Positions 44,163 through 52,691 of a DNA stretch of 64,000 nt are shown in pieces (position 1 is the first letter of the stretch; each line of letters opens with the position of its first letter). The stretch comes from Pseudomonas fluorescens (lineage in GTDB: Bacteria > Pseudomonadota > Gammaproteobacteria > Pseudomonadales > Pseudomonadaceae). The position numbers and the translations under genes are program-made. A model generated the notes under the pieces. That model was given only the letters and a program-made list of their open reading frames with translations. It ran no database searches and had not been told where the DNA came from. The DNA is taken from assembly GCF_004683905.1 (NCBI RefSeq), contig NZ_CP038438.1, positions 4,960,001 to 5,024,000 of the forward strand, in the 5' to 3' direction.

Positions 44163-44168
44163 GCGCAC

Positions 44169-44198
44169 ACTATAGGAATGCGCCCACCACACCGTCAA
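44169..44198 (-). promoter_or_regulatory. Sigma-70 promoter of the mraZ/dcw operon
   Basis: On the minus strand TTGACG (44198-44193), an 18-base spacer, and TATAGT (44174-44169). The start point should fall near 44162, over the first MraZ repeat. The upstream 44199-44495 shows no gene or other clear signal. Confidence 0.85.
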
Positions 44199-44495
44199 GG
44201 CGCGGATCAAAGGAAAACCCTTACAGAACGGAGATTTAGGAGCTTAAAAGGAGGGGTAACGACAAATTGGCGGACACTTTTGACCAATAACTTGATGCAG
44301 CACTGAAAGCTGCGCTCGGAAGTTAAAGTAATTTGTTAAGAGTAAGATTTTTTCGGTATTACAAAAGCGCTTCTGCTGTTGATTGAAGCAAGGTGGGAAA
44401 TGGCTATTACTGCATTTGCCGCTGCCGGACTTTAGCGCAGGCCTGCCGATAATAACCAGCCCTGATGCCATTGATTCAAGCAGGGAAAGAAAAAG

Positions 44496-44849
44496 GTGGA
44501 GAGTCGATCTGTAAGCCGGGTTCTGTCTTGAACAGTCATTCGTCTACGATGGCCATCACTGGACATCTTTAGCAACCTACCCGGTCCCAGCGCGGGCCAC
44601 GCCTTGGGACCCTATTTGGTCTTGCTCCAAGTGGGGTTTACCTAGCCACGAACTGTTGCCAGACGTGCGGTGCGCTCTTACCGCACCTTTTCACCCTTAC
44701 CGGCGCCGAAGCGCTTAGGCGGTTATTTTCTGTGGCACTTTCCGTAGGCTCACGCCTCCCAGGCATTACCTGGCACTTCGCCCTATGGAGCCCGGACTTT
44801 CCTCCCCCCCCTAATTTTCATAGAGGGCAGCGACTGTCCGATCGACTCT
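44496..44849 (-). ncRNA. rnpB: RNase P RNA, bacterial class A
   Basis: Catalytic RNA that matures tRNA 5' ends. The 5' end (AGAGTCGATCGGACAGTCGC, from 44849) and 3' end (ACAGATCGACTCTCCACC) pair to form helix P1. The conserved core is present, including the P4 partner GACAGTCGC at the start and ACCCGGCTTACAG near the end, plus the 3' segment complementary to GGAAAGTCCGGGCTCCATAG. Length about 354 bases is normal for a type A RNA. Ends are estimates to within a few bases. Confidence 0.93.
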
Positions 44850-44859
44850 CCGCCGCGCA

Positions 44860-44887
44860 GGTTAACGGCAGAGCGCCCGAAGAACAA
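44860..44887 (-). promoter_or_regulatory. Possible rnpB promoter
   Basis: On the minus strand TTGTTC (44887-44882), a 16-base spacer and TTAACC (44865-44860) end about 10 bases before the predicted rnpB 5' end. The -10 is weak, so this is tentative. Confidence 0.4.
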
Positions 44888-44904
44888 GCGCTAATAGCCG
44901 TGAA

Positions 44905-44923
44905 ACCCGTCTGCGCGACGGGT
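44905..44923 (-). terminator. Hairpin at the rsmI stop codon
   Basis: ACCCGTC (minus strand, 44923-44917) pairs with GACGGGT (44911-44905) around GCGCA, followed by a short TTTC. Its first base is within the rsmI stop codon. A probable but weak terminator. Confidence 0.5.
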
Positions 44924-45795
44924 TACTCGCCCTTCTGCTGCTCCAGTGCGACCTGATACAGCACGTTTTTGCGCTCGCCGGTGATTTGCGCGGCCAGGGC
45001 GGCAGCGCGCTTGAGCGGCATCTCTTCGAGCAACAGATTGAGCACGCGCATCGCTTCGCTGCTGACGGCGTCTTCGGACTCCGGTGCAGACCAGCCTGCG
45101 ACCAGCACCACACACTCGCCGCGCTGCTGGTTGCTGTCGGACTCGACAAACGCACGCAGCTCACCCAGCGGCAACCCCTTAAGCGTCTCGAAAGTCTTGG
45201 TGATTTCCCGGGCCAGCAATGCCTGACGCTCTCCACCGAACACGGCTTCCATGTCCTGCAGGCATTCGAGAATACGGTGCGGGGCCTCGTAGAAAATCAG
45301 CGTGCGCGGCTCTTCTTTGACTGCTTCCAGGCGCGCCTTGCGCCCTACCGACTTGGCCGGCAGGAAGCCTTCGAAGATGAATCGGTCGGAGGGCAGGCCC
45401 GCCGCCGACAGCGCCGCGATCAAAGCACAGGCGCCCGGCACCGGCACCACATTGATCCCCGCCGCCCGTGCCTGGCGCACCAGGTGATAACCCGGATCTG
45501 AGATCAGCGGCGTCCCCGCATCGGAAATCAGCGCGACGTTATCGCCCGCCAGCAAACGGGTAATAAAGCGGCTACCTTCATCACGTTCGTTGTGTTCGTG
45601 GCAGGCGGCCAACGGCGTGGCAATGCCGAAGTGCTGCATCAACCGCGCCGAGTGCCGTGTGTCTTCGGCGGCGATCAACGCCACTTCGCGAAGGATTTTC
45701 AGAGCCCGGGCGCTGATGTCGTCCAGGTTGCCGATGGGCGTCGCCACCACATAAAGCGAGCCAGCAGCGGAATTCAAAGGACCTGGAGCAGTCAA
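44923..45795 (-). CDS. rsmI: 16S rRNA C1402 2'-O-methyltransferase
   Basis: SAM-dependent tetrapyrrole-methylase-family enzyme acting on the same 16S base as RsmH. The core includes SLYVVATPIGNLDDIS, EDTRHS, ALISDAGTPLISDPG and EAPHRI. I set the start at TTG 45795 (290 residues): GAGGTG sits six bases upstream. The first in-frame ATG at 45828 lies inside a TACAAT promoter-like -10 box (45832-45827) and so may not be transcribed. GTG 45804 is the other option. Confidence 0.93.
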   Translation of the reverse strand: MTAPGPLNSAAGSLYVVATPIGNLDDISARALKILREVALIAAEDTRHSARLMQHFGIATPLAACHEHNERDEGSRFITRLLAGDNVALISDAGTPLISDPGYHLVRQARAAGINVVPVPGACALIAALSAAGLPSDRFIFEGFLPAKSVGRKARLEAVKEEPRTLIFYEAPHRILECLQDMEAVFGGERQALLAREITKTFETLKGLPLGELRAFVESDSNQQRGECVVLVAGWSAPESEDAVSSEAMRVLNLLLEEMPLKRAAALAAQITGERKNVLYQVALEQQKGE

Positions 45796-46005
45796 AGCGC
45801 ACACCTCGTGTTCGGTAAAAGCCGGCATTGTAGCGCGTCACGAGGCTTGCGAACCGTATGAGCCAAGCGCGGTTTTGCACGCAGTTGTGCGCCGCTGCAA
45901 CATTTACTCCAGCTAAATTGATTGATTCACGCCAGTAACATCGCGCCCCGGCCAGTGCTTGGGTACAATTCCACGCTAATTTGATCGAGTATCAGGAACA
46001 CTTAC

Positions 46006-47817
46006 ATGATCGCTTGCCTGCGGCTGTTCACTGCCCTCTGCCTCGCTGCCTTGCTGGCGGCCTGCGCCAGCTCCCCTTCCTCCAGCCTTGGCGAACTTCC
46101 ACGGACTCCGGATGCCAGCATCGAGCAACTGCTCGAACAGGCTACCCAGGCCAAGACGCCGGAAAAAGCCGCCCTGTTGCGCTTGAGTGCGGCAGACCTG
46201 GCTTATCGCCAGGGCAACGCCGGCCAGTCCGCGCAGATCCTGCAACAAGTGCCGATGGAGCAGTTGAAGCCAGGCCAGCAGATCTTCGCCAGCACCCTGT
46301 CCGCTGAGCTGGCGATGACTCGCAATCAGCCGAAAGCCGCGCTGACGGCCCTGAGCCATCCGAGCCTGCAGCATCTGAGCGAAATGCCGGAAGACCAGCA
46401 AGTGCGCACCGGCACCGTGCGCGCCCGCGCACTGGAAGCCGATGGCCAGACCCTGGCGGCCGCTCGCGAGCGCATCTTCATCGCACCGATGCTAAAAGGC
46501 GAAGTCGCAAGCAAGAACCACGAAGCGATCTGGATCCTGATCGCCTCGCTGCCAACCGATCAACTGCAACCCAATACCTCCGACGATCTCGGTGGCTGGA
46601 TGGGCCTGGCCCTGGCAGTGAAAACTGCCGGCACCCTGGAACAGCAGCAAGCCGCAATCGATACCTGGCGCGCACAAAACCCGAAACACCCGGCGGCAAT
46701 CAACCTGCCGCTGCCCCTGACCAAACTCAAGGAACTGGCCAGCCAGCCCCTGAGCAAGATCGCCCTGCTGCTGCCGCAAGACGGCCCACTGGCCTCGGTC
46801 GGCAAGGCCCTGCGTGAAGGTTTCATGGCGGCGCACTATCAAGCGCAACAGGCCGGCCAGAAGCCGCCCGCCATCGAGTTCTACGACAGCTCCAAGCTGA
46901 CCTCGATGGACGAGTTCTACCGCAAGGCTCAGGCTGACGGCGTGCAACTGGTGGTCGGCCCGCTGGAAAAACCGCTGGTCAAACAACTGAGCACCCGTCC
47001 GCAACTGCCGATCACCACCCTCGCATTGAACTACAGCGAAGGTGATCAAGGTCCGGCGCAACTGTTCCAGTTCGGCCTGGCGGCTGAAGACGAAGCCCGC
47101 GAAGTTTCGCGTCGTGCCCGCGCCGACGGCCTGCACCGCGCGGCGATCATGGTGCCGAAAGGCGAATGGGGCGACCGCGTACTGCGTGCGTTCAGCCAGG
47201 ACTGGCAGGCCAATGGCGGCAGCATCGTCGCCACCGAACGTGTCGATCAGCCGGTGCAACTGGCCCAGCAGATCGCCGACATGTTCCAGCTGCGCCAGAG
47301 CGAAGCCCGCGCCAAGAGCCTGCAGAACGCCGCTGGCACCAACGTAGCCGCGCAGCCGTCGCGTCGTCAGGACATCGAGTTCATCTTCCTCGCAGCCACC
47401 CCGCAACAGGCGCAGCAGATCAAGCCGACCCTGAACTTCCAGTACGCCGGTGACGTTCCGGTGTACGCAACGTCCCACGTCTACAGCGCCAGCGGCGATG
47501 TGAACCAGTACAACGACATGAACGGTGTGCGCTTCTGCGAAACCCCGTGGTTGCTGGAAGCCAATGACCCGCTGCGCCAGCAAGTCACCGCGCAATGGCC
47601 ACAAGCGGCCGGCAGCCTCGGCCGCCTGTACGCCATGGGCGTCGATGCCTACCGTCTGGCACCGCGCCTGGGTCAGTTGAAGGCGCTGCCGGACAGCCGC
47701 ATCGAAGGTCAGTCGGGCAGCCTGGGCATGACCCAGACCCAACGCGTCGTACGTCAGTTGCCATGGGCGCAGTTCGTCAACGGTCAGGTTCAGCGCCTGC
47801 CGGACACCCCGCGCTGA
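46006..47817 (+). CDS. lpoA: Penicillin-binding protein activator LpoA, lipoprotein
   Basis: Outer-membrane lipoprotein that activates PBP1a. The protein is 603 residues. The signal ends in a lipobox (LLAAC, Cys near residue 21). It has an N-terminal TPR-like helical domain (about 25-240) and a C-terminal periplasmic-binding-fold domain (about 250-600; IALLLPQDGPLASVGKALREGFMAAHY, NDMNGVRFCETPWLL). A CAGGA ribosome site precedes ATG 46006. First gene of the lpoA-yraN-SIS-dolP run, divergent from rsmI as in E. coli and P. aeruginosa. Confidence 0.95.
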   Translation: MIACLRLFTALCLAALLAACASSPSSSLGELPRTPDASIEQLLEQATQAKTPEKAALLRLSAADLAYRQGNAGQSAQILQQVPMEQLKPGQQIFASTLSAELAMTRNQPKAALTALSHPSLQHLSEMPEDQQVRTGTVRARALEADGQTLAAARERIFIAPMLKGEVASKNHEAIWILIASLPTDQLQPNTSDDLGGWMGLALAVKTAGTLEQQQAAIDTWRAQNPKHPAAINLPLPLTKLKELASQPLSKIALLLPQDGPLASVGKALREGFMAAHYQAQQAGQKPPAIEFYDSSKLTSMDEFYRKAQADGVQLVVGPLEKPLVKQLSTRPQLPITTLALNYSEGDQGPAQLFQFGLAAEDEAREVSRRARADGLHRAAIMVPKGEWGDRVLRAFSQDWQANGGSIVATERVDQPVQLAQQIADMFQLRQSEARAKSLQNAAGTNVAAQPSRRQDIEFIFLAATPQQAQQIKPTLNFQYAGDVPVYATSHVYSASGDVNQYNDMNGVRFCETPWLLEANDPLRQQVTAQWPQAAGSLGRLYAMGVDAYRLAPRLGQLKALPDSRIEGQSGSLGMTQTQRVVRQLPWAQFVNGQVQRLPDTPR

Positions 47818-48179
47818 TGCCCGACGGCTCGCACCTGCAGAGCGGCAAGGATGCCGAGCGCCAGGCGCTCGAGCATCTGCAACACCACGGTCTGCGCCTG
47901 CTGGCGCAGAACTGGTCATGCAAACGGGGCGAGCTTGATCTGGTCATGCTTGATGGCGATACAGTAGTATTCGTCGAAGTCCGCTACAGAAAAAACACTC
48001 AATGGGGTGGCGCGCTCGCTAGCATCGATGAGCGCAAACGGCAGAAACTGATTTTCGCCGCACAGTATTTTCTTCAGCGTGAGTCACGCTGGGCCGACTC
48101 CCCTTGCCGCTTCGACGTGGTGGCCATCGACAGGCACCCGGATCAATTGAACTGGTTGCAGAATGCGTTCGATGGTTGA
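47817..48179 (+). CDS. yraN: YraN/UPF0102 family protein
   Basis: A 120-residue protein with the restriction-endonuclease-like fold pattern of UPF0102: GKDAERQALEHLQHHGLRLLAQNW, then GELDLVMLDGDTVVFVEVRYRK (E-x-D...E-x-R/K) and FDVVAID. Catalytic residues of the fold are kept, but function is not established. Its ATG shares one base with the lpoA stop (TGATG). Confidence 0.93.
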   Translation: MPDGSHLQSGKDAERQALEHLQHHGLRLLAQNWSCKRGELDLVMLDGDTVVFVEVRYRKNTQWGGALASIDERKRQKLIFAAQYFLQRESRWADSPCRFDVVAIDRHPDQLNWLQNAFDG

Positions 48180-48283
48180 TTCTCTGCACACCACCCCGGA
48201 CACTTTCACCGACAATTTTTGCTCTTTGCTTTGCGGGCTGCACATTCACGTGCCGAACAGCCGCGCTACTTAAGGTCACACAG

Positions 48284-48877
48284 ATGGACATGCAATCCCG
48301 AATTCGCCAGCTTTTCCAGGCCAGTATCGACACCAAGCAACAGGCGATGGACGTACTTGCACCGCACATCGAGCAAGCCAGCCAGATCATGGTCAACGCC
48401 CTGCTCAACGAAGGCAAAATGCTTTCGTGCGGCAACGGCGGCTCTGCCGGCGACGCCCAGCACTTCTCCTCGGAGCTGCTCAACCGCTTCGAGCGCGAAC
48501 GTCCAAGTCTGCCGGCCATCGCCCTGACCACCGACAGCTCGACGATCACCTCGATCGCCAACGACTACAGCTACAACGAAGTGTTCTCCAAGCAGATCCG
48601 CGCACTGGGTCAACCAGGCGACGTATTGCTGGCGATTTCGACCAGCGGTAACTCGGCCAACATTATTCAGGCGATCCAGGCCGCACATGATCGCGAAATG
48701 ATTGTCGTAGCATTGACTGGCCGCGATGGCGGCGGCATGGCTTCGCTGCTGCTGCCTGAAGATGTCGAGATTCGCGTACCGGCCCATGTCACTGCACGTA
48801 TTCAGGAAGTCCATCTGCTGGCGATCCATTGCCTCTGCGATCTGATCGACAGCCAACTGTTCGGGAGTGAAGAATGA
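48284..48877 (+). CDS. SIS-domain protein, phosphoheptose isomerase/DiaA family
   Basis: A 197-residue SIS protein. Sugar-phosphate loop GNGGSAGDAQHFSSEL, second loop AISTSGNSANI, and HVTARIQEVHLLAIHCLCDLI are conserved. It is usually called gmhA in Pseudomonas, where it would make D-glycero-D-manno-heptose 7-phosphate for LPS. Its place between yraN and dolP is that of E. coli diaA, a DnaA-binding replication factor. Sequence alone does not settle which role applies. Start at ATG 48284, after a 104-base gap. Confidence 0.9.
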   Translation: MDMQSRIRQLFQASIDTKQQAMDVLAPHIEQASQIMVNALLNEGKMLSCGNGGSAGDAQHFSSELLNRFERERPSLPAIALTTDSSTITSIANDYSYNEVFSKQIRALGQPGDVLLAISTSGNSANIIQAIQAAHDREMIVVALTGRDGGGMASLLLPEDVEIRVPAHVTARIQEVHLLAIHCLCDLIDSQLFGSEE

Positions 48878-49452
48878 CCCCTAATCGCCTTGGCCTTCTG
48901 GCCTTGACCCTGTGCCTCGGCATCAGCGGCTGCACCTCGGTGGTGAATGCCAGCCGTGAAGCGCCGATTGAAGACGACCGCGGCACCCGAACCTTCGGCA
49001 GCAAAATCGACGACTCGCTGATCGAGACCAAAGTCGGCGTCAACGTGGCCAAGGCCGACCCCGGCCTGGACAAGGACTCGCATATCGTCGTCACCAGCTT
49101 CAACGGCGTGGTGCTGCTCGCCGGCCAGACGCCGCGCGAAGACCTCAAGGCCAAGGCTGAACAGGCCGCCGCCAACGTCCAGCGCGTGAAGAAGGTGCAC
49201 AACGAGCTGCAAGTGATTGCGCCGTCGAGCTTCCTCGCCCGCCAGAACGACGCCTGGCTGACCACCAAGATCAAGACCCAGATGCTGACCGATGCCAGCA
49301 TTCCCGGCTCGCGCATCAAGGTCGTGACCGAGAACGGCATCGTCTACCTGCTGGGCCTGCTGACCAAGCAGGAAGCCCAACAAGCGACCAACCTGGTGCA
49401 GAGCGTTTCCGGTGTGCAGAAAATCGTGAAGCTGTTCGAATACATCGACTGA
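48874..49452 (+). CDS. dolP: Dual BON-domain lipoprotein DolP
   Basis: Outer-membrane lipoprotein (formerly YraP) that supports envelope integrity. The product is 192 residues. A lipobox (LGISGC) is followed by two BON domains (about 45-115, DDSLIETKVGVNVAK...NGVVLLAG; and about 120-190, WLTTKIKTQMLTD...NGIVYLLGLLTKQE). It overlaps the SIS gene by 4 bases. Confidence 0.93.
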   Translation: MTPNRLGLLALTLCLGISGCTSVVNASREAPIEDDRGTRTFGSKIDDSLIETKVGVNVAKADPGLDKDSHIVVTSFNGVVLLAGQTPREDLKAKAEQAAANVQRVKKVHNELQVIAPSSFLARQNDAWLTTKIKTQMLTDASIPGSRIKVVTENGIVYLLGLLTKQEAQQATNLVQSVSGVQKIVKLFEYID

Positions 49453-49470
49453 TACGCGACGAGCAGACAC

Positions 49471-49502
49471 AAAAAAGGCGATCCATCCGGATCGCCTTTT
49501 TT
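49471..49502. terminator. Bidirectional terminator between dolP and sspB
   Basis: AAAAAAGGCGATCC and GGATCGCCTTTTTT form a 14-base perfect inverted repeat with a 4-base loop, giving U-runs in both directions between convergent genes. Confidence 0.92.
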
Positions 49503-49503
49503 A

Positions 49504-49917
49504 TTACTTCACCACTTTCAGGCTTGGCCGGCCGCTTGGTCGCGGCGGCTCGCTGCCCGGTGGCGGCAAGTCGTCATCGGGTTCGACATCGTCTTCGTCA
49601 TCCATCGGCGACTCGAGATCGAACACCATGCCCTGCCCGTTCTCCCGGGCGTAGATGCCCAGAATCGCGCTGATCGGCACATACAGACTGTGCGGAACGC
49701 CACCAAAGCGACCCTCAAAGGTCACCACGTCGTTGTCCATGTGCAAGTGACGCACGGCGCTGGGCGAAATGTTCAGGACAATTTGCCCGTCACTGGCGAA
49801 GCCCTGCGGCACCTGCACTGCCGGGTATTCGGAATTGACCAGCATGTGCGGGGTGCAATCGTTATCCACAATCCACTCGTAGAGCGCGCGGACCAGATAA
49901 GGTCGACTGGAGTTCAT
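49504..49917 (-). CDS. sspB: ClpXP protease specificity-enhancing factor SspB
   Basis: Adaptor delivering ssrA-tagged proteins to ClpXP. The product is 137 residues. A folded N-terminal domain (about 1-105; RPYLVRALYEWIVDNDCTPHMLV, GQIVLNISPSAVRHL) precedes an acidic, Pro-rich linker. The short C-terminal ClpX-binding tail PSLKVVK is present. It follows sspA after 16 bases. Confidence 0.95.
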   Translation of the reverse strand: MNSSRPYLVRALYEWIVDNDCTPHMLVNSEYPAVQVPQGFASDGQIVLNISPSAVRHLHMDNDVVTFEGRFGGVPHSLYVPISAILGIYARENGQGMVFDLESPMDDEDDVEPDDDLPPPGSEPPRPSGRPSLKVVK

Positions 49918-49933
49918 AGCGGCTCCTTAAGCC

Positions 49934-50551
49934 TTAGCGCATATCGCGTTCGACGCCAGACAGACTCGCCTGGAAAGCCTCACGCGCAAACTGGCGCTCC
50001 ATATAATCAAGCAGCGGCTTGGCCGGCCGCGGCAGTTCAATACCCAGAATCGGCAAACGCCAGAGTATTGGCAATAGGCAGCAATCCACCAGACTTTGTT
50101 CCTCACTGAGGAAAAACGGCTTGTCGGCAAACAGCGGCGACACGCCCGTCAGGCTTTCACGCAATTCCTTACGCGCCACGACACGCGCGGCCTCCTTGGA
50201 CTTGGGATCAAGAATCAGATCCACCAGACCACACCAGTCGCGCTGAATACGGTGAATCAGCAGACGACTGTTGGCACGCGCCACCGGATAAACCGGCATC
50301 AGTGGCGGATGCGGGTAACGCTCATCCAGATATTCCATCACCACGGTCGACTCCCACAACGCCAGGTCGCGATCGACCAGTGTCGGGAGACTGCCGTAAG
50401 GGTTCACCTCAATCAGTTTAGGCGGCTGGCGACCAGCTTCCACGTAAATGATTTCGGCGCTGACACCCTTCTCTGCAAGCACGATGCGCACTCGGTGGGA
50501 ATAGTGGTCGGCGGGGTCGGAGTAACAGGCCAACCGATTGGTCACGCCCAT
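49934..50551 (-). CDS. sspA: Stringent starvation protein A
   Basis: GST-fold RNA-polymerase-associated regulator. The protein is 205 residues: N-terminal thioredoxin-like domain (SDPADHYSHRVRIVLAEKG, VNPYGSLPTLVDRDLALWES) and C-terminal helical domain. The PHPPLMP proline loop is where SspA contacts RNA polymerase in E. coli. It is downstream of petABC, separated by a large structured terminator. Confidence 0.95.
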   Translation of the reverse strand: MGVTNRLACYSDPADHYSHRVRIVLAEKGVSAEIIYVEAGRQPPKLIEVNPYGSLPTLVDRDLALWESTVVMEYLDERYPHPPLMPVYPVARANSRLLIHRIQRDWCGLVDLILDPKSKEAARVVARKELRESLTGVSPLFADKPFFLSEEQSLVDCCLLPILWRLPILGIELPRPAKPLLDYMERQFAREAFQASLSGVERDMR

Positions 50552-50588
50552 GGCGATCCTCCTCGCTTGTTGAAATTATCGGAACCGG

Positions 50589-50673
50589 AAAAACGCGCGC
50601 GCCCAGAGGGCGCCTCCCGCAATGTCTGGCGAACCAGACCTTGCGTTATCGGAGGAACCCTTGGGCGCGCGCG
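50589..50673 (-). terminator. Large structured terminator between petC and sspA
   Basis: Outer arms CGCGCGCGCCCA (50594-50605) and TGGGCGCGCGCG (50662-50673) are a perfect 12-base inverted repeat. Inside, CCTCC/GGAGG, CGCAA/TTGCG and GTCTGG/CCAGAC continue the stem to a tetraloop that reads TTCG on the minus strand. Five T follow on the minus strand, fitting a terminator for petABC. Confidence 0.75.
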
Positions 50674-50697
50674 ATTAACAGCAATGCTTGAAGCGTA

Positions 50698-51480
50698 TCA
50701 GTGCACGTCTTTCCAGTATTCACGCTTGAGCAGGTAGGCGAACACAAAGAAGAACGCCAGGTACAGCAAGACGTAAGTACCGATGCGCTGATGTTGCAGC
50801 TTAACCGGGTTAGCCGAGTAAGCCAGGAAGGTTACCAGATTCTTGACCTTCTCATCGAACTGCTCTTCGTTCAGAGCACCGGATTTCGGCACGATGGTCA
50901 ACTGATCGCACGCTTCATGGGTCAGCGGCGTACCGGTCAGCGGATCGTATTGCTTCTTGCCGTCCTCGACGATCTGCACTTGCTTGCAGCCAACCACCTG
51001 GCGACCTTGCAGGCCGACCAGCACGTTAGGCATGCCGACGTTCGGGAAGACCTTGTTGTTCACGCCCCATGGGCGTGCCGGATCTTCGTAGAACGAGCGC
51101 AGGTAACCGTAGAGCCAGTCAGTACCACGCACGCGAGCCACCAAAGTCAGATCCGGCGGAGCAGCACCGAACCAGGTCTTGGCGTCCGCCGGCTGCATGC
51201 CGATGTTCATGTGATCGCCGATCTTGGCGCCAGTGAACACCAGCTTCTCGAGCATCATTTCGTGGGGAATGCCGAGGTCATCGGCCACCCGCTCGTAACG
51301 CTGAAACTTGGCACTGTGGCAGCCCATGCAATAGTTGGCGAAGGTCCGCGCACCATCTTGCAGGGCAGCCTTGTCGGACACGTCGATATCGACTTTTTCC
51401 AGCTCCGGACCACCGTGTTCAGCGGCGAAAGACAGCACAGGCAGAGCAGCAAAAATCAGAGCAAAAAATAACTTTTTCAT
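50698..51480 (-). CDS. petC: Ubiquinol-cytochrome c reductase, cytochrome c1
   Basis: Haem c subunit of complex III. From ATG 51480 it is 260 residues, with signal peptide (MKKLFFALIFAALPVLSFA), haem-binding CMGCH near residue 52, a later Met ligand region (NIGMQP or NVGMPN), and one C-terminal membrane anchor (about 235-255). It shares one base with the petB stop. Unlike some proteobacteria, the c1 gene is not fused to cytochrome b. Confidence 0.96.
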   Translation of the reverse strand: MKKLFFALIFAALPVLSFAAEHGGPELEKVDIDVSDKAALQDGARTFANYCMGCHSAKFQRYERVADDLGIPHEMMLEKLVFTGAKIGDHMNIGMQPADAKTWFGAAPPDLTLVARVRGTDWLYGYLRSFYEDPARPWGVNNKVFPNVGMPNVLVGLQGRQVVGCKQVQIVEDGKKQYDPLTGTPLTHEACDQLTIVPKSGALNEEQFDEKVKNLVTFLAYSANPVKLQHQRIGTYVLLYLAFFFVFAYLLKREYWKDVH

Positions 51481-52691
51481 CAGCCAGTCACCCTTTCCGG
51501 AACCGGTTTGGTCTTCTCGAGCCTGGTGTAGAACGGCATCAGAATGAAGTAGGCGAAGTACAGGAAGGTGCAGATCTGCGACACCAGCGTGCGCTCCGGC
51601 GTCGGGGCCAGTACGCCCAGAATGCCGAGGATCACGAAGGAAATGCAGAACACCACCAGCCAGATTTTGCTCATCCAGCCCTTGTAACGCATCGATTTGA
51701 CCGGGCTGCGATCCAGCCACGGCAGCACGAACAGCATGGCAATCGAGGCGCCCATGGCGATAACACCCATGAGTTTTTCCGGGATCGCACGCAAGATCGC
51801 GTAGAACGGTGTGAAGTACCAGACCGGTGCAATGTGCTCAGGCGTCTTGAACGGGTTGGCTTGCTCGAAGTTTGGTTTTTCGAGGAAGTAGCCGCCCATT
51901 TCCGGGAAGAAGAACACGATAAAGCAGAAGATGAACAGGAACACCACTACGCCGACGATGTCTTTCACGGTGTAGTACGGGTGGAAAGCAATGCCATCCA
52001 GCGGGACACCGTTTTCGTCTTTGTACTTCTTGATGTCGACGCCATCAGGGTTGTTCGAGCCGACTTCGTGCAGCGCCAGAATGTGCAGCACCACCAGACC
52101 AAGAATCACGATCGGCAGCGCCACCACGTGCAGGGCGAAGAAGCGGTTCAGGGTGATTCCGGAGATCAGGTAGTCACCCCGAATCCACTGGGTCAGGTCG
52201 TTACCGATCACCGGAATCGCACCGAATAGCGAGATGATCACCTGGGCACCCCAGTAGGACATCTGACCCCAAGGCAGCAGATAACCCATGAAGGCCTCGG
52301 CCATCAGCGCCAGGTAGATCAGCATGCCGAATACCCAGACCAGTTCACGTGGTTTCTGGTACGAACCGTAGAGCAGGCCACGGAACATGTGCAGATAGAC
52401 CACGATGAAGAACGCCGACGCGCCGGTGGAGTGCAGCAGACGCAGGATCGAGCCGTACTCGACATCGCGCATGATGTATTCGACGGAAGCGAACGCCTCT
52501 TCTGCCGACGGCGTGTAGCTCATCGTCAGCCAGACACCGGTGACGATCTGATTGACCAGCACCAGCAGCGCCAGCGAGCCGAAGAAATAGAAGAAGTTGA
52601 AGTTTTTTGGCGCGTAATACTTGCTGAGATGGTCTTCCCACATTTTGGTCGCAGGGAAGCGCGCATCCACCCAATCCATGAACTTGCTCAT
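51480..52691 (-). CDS. petB: Ubiquinol-cytochrome c reductase, cytochrome b
   Basis: Quinol-oxidising membrane subunit of the bc1 complex. The protein is 403 residues with eight helices. The two bis-His haem sites are visible: RLLHSTGASAFFIVVYLHMFRG in helix B and RFFALHVVALPIVILGLVVLHILAL in helix D. The quinol-site PEW-type segment appears as PVWYFTPFYAILR. ATG 52691 shares one base with the petA stop. Confidence 0.97.
   Translation of the reverse strand: MSKFMDWVDARFPATKMWEDHLSKYYAPKNFNFFYFFGSLALLVLVNQIVTGVWLTMSYTPSAEEAFASVEYIMRDVEYGSILRLLHSTGASAFFIVVYLHMFRGLLYGSYQKPRELVWVFGMLIYLALMAEAFMGYLLPWGQMSYWGAQVIISLFGAIPVIGNDLTQWIRGDYLISGITLNRFFALHVVALPIVILGLVVLHILALHEVGSNNPDGVDIKKYKDENGVPLDGIAFHPYYTVKDIVGVVVFLFIFCFIVFFFPEMGGYFLEKPNFEQANPFKTPEHIAPVWYFTPFYAILRAIPEKLMGVIAMGASIAMLFVLPWLDRSPVKSMRYKGWMSKIWLVVFCISFVILGILGVLAPTPERTLVSQICTFLYFAYFILMPFYTRLEKTKPVPERVTG

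Noticed and set aside
44891..45236. Minus-strand alternative frames inside rsmI
   Set aside because: Arg/Ser-rich shadow frames; the rsmI frame has all methyltransferase motifs.
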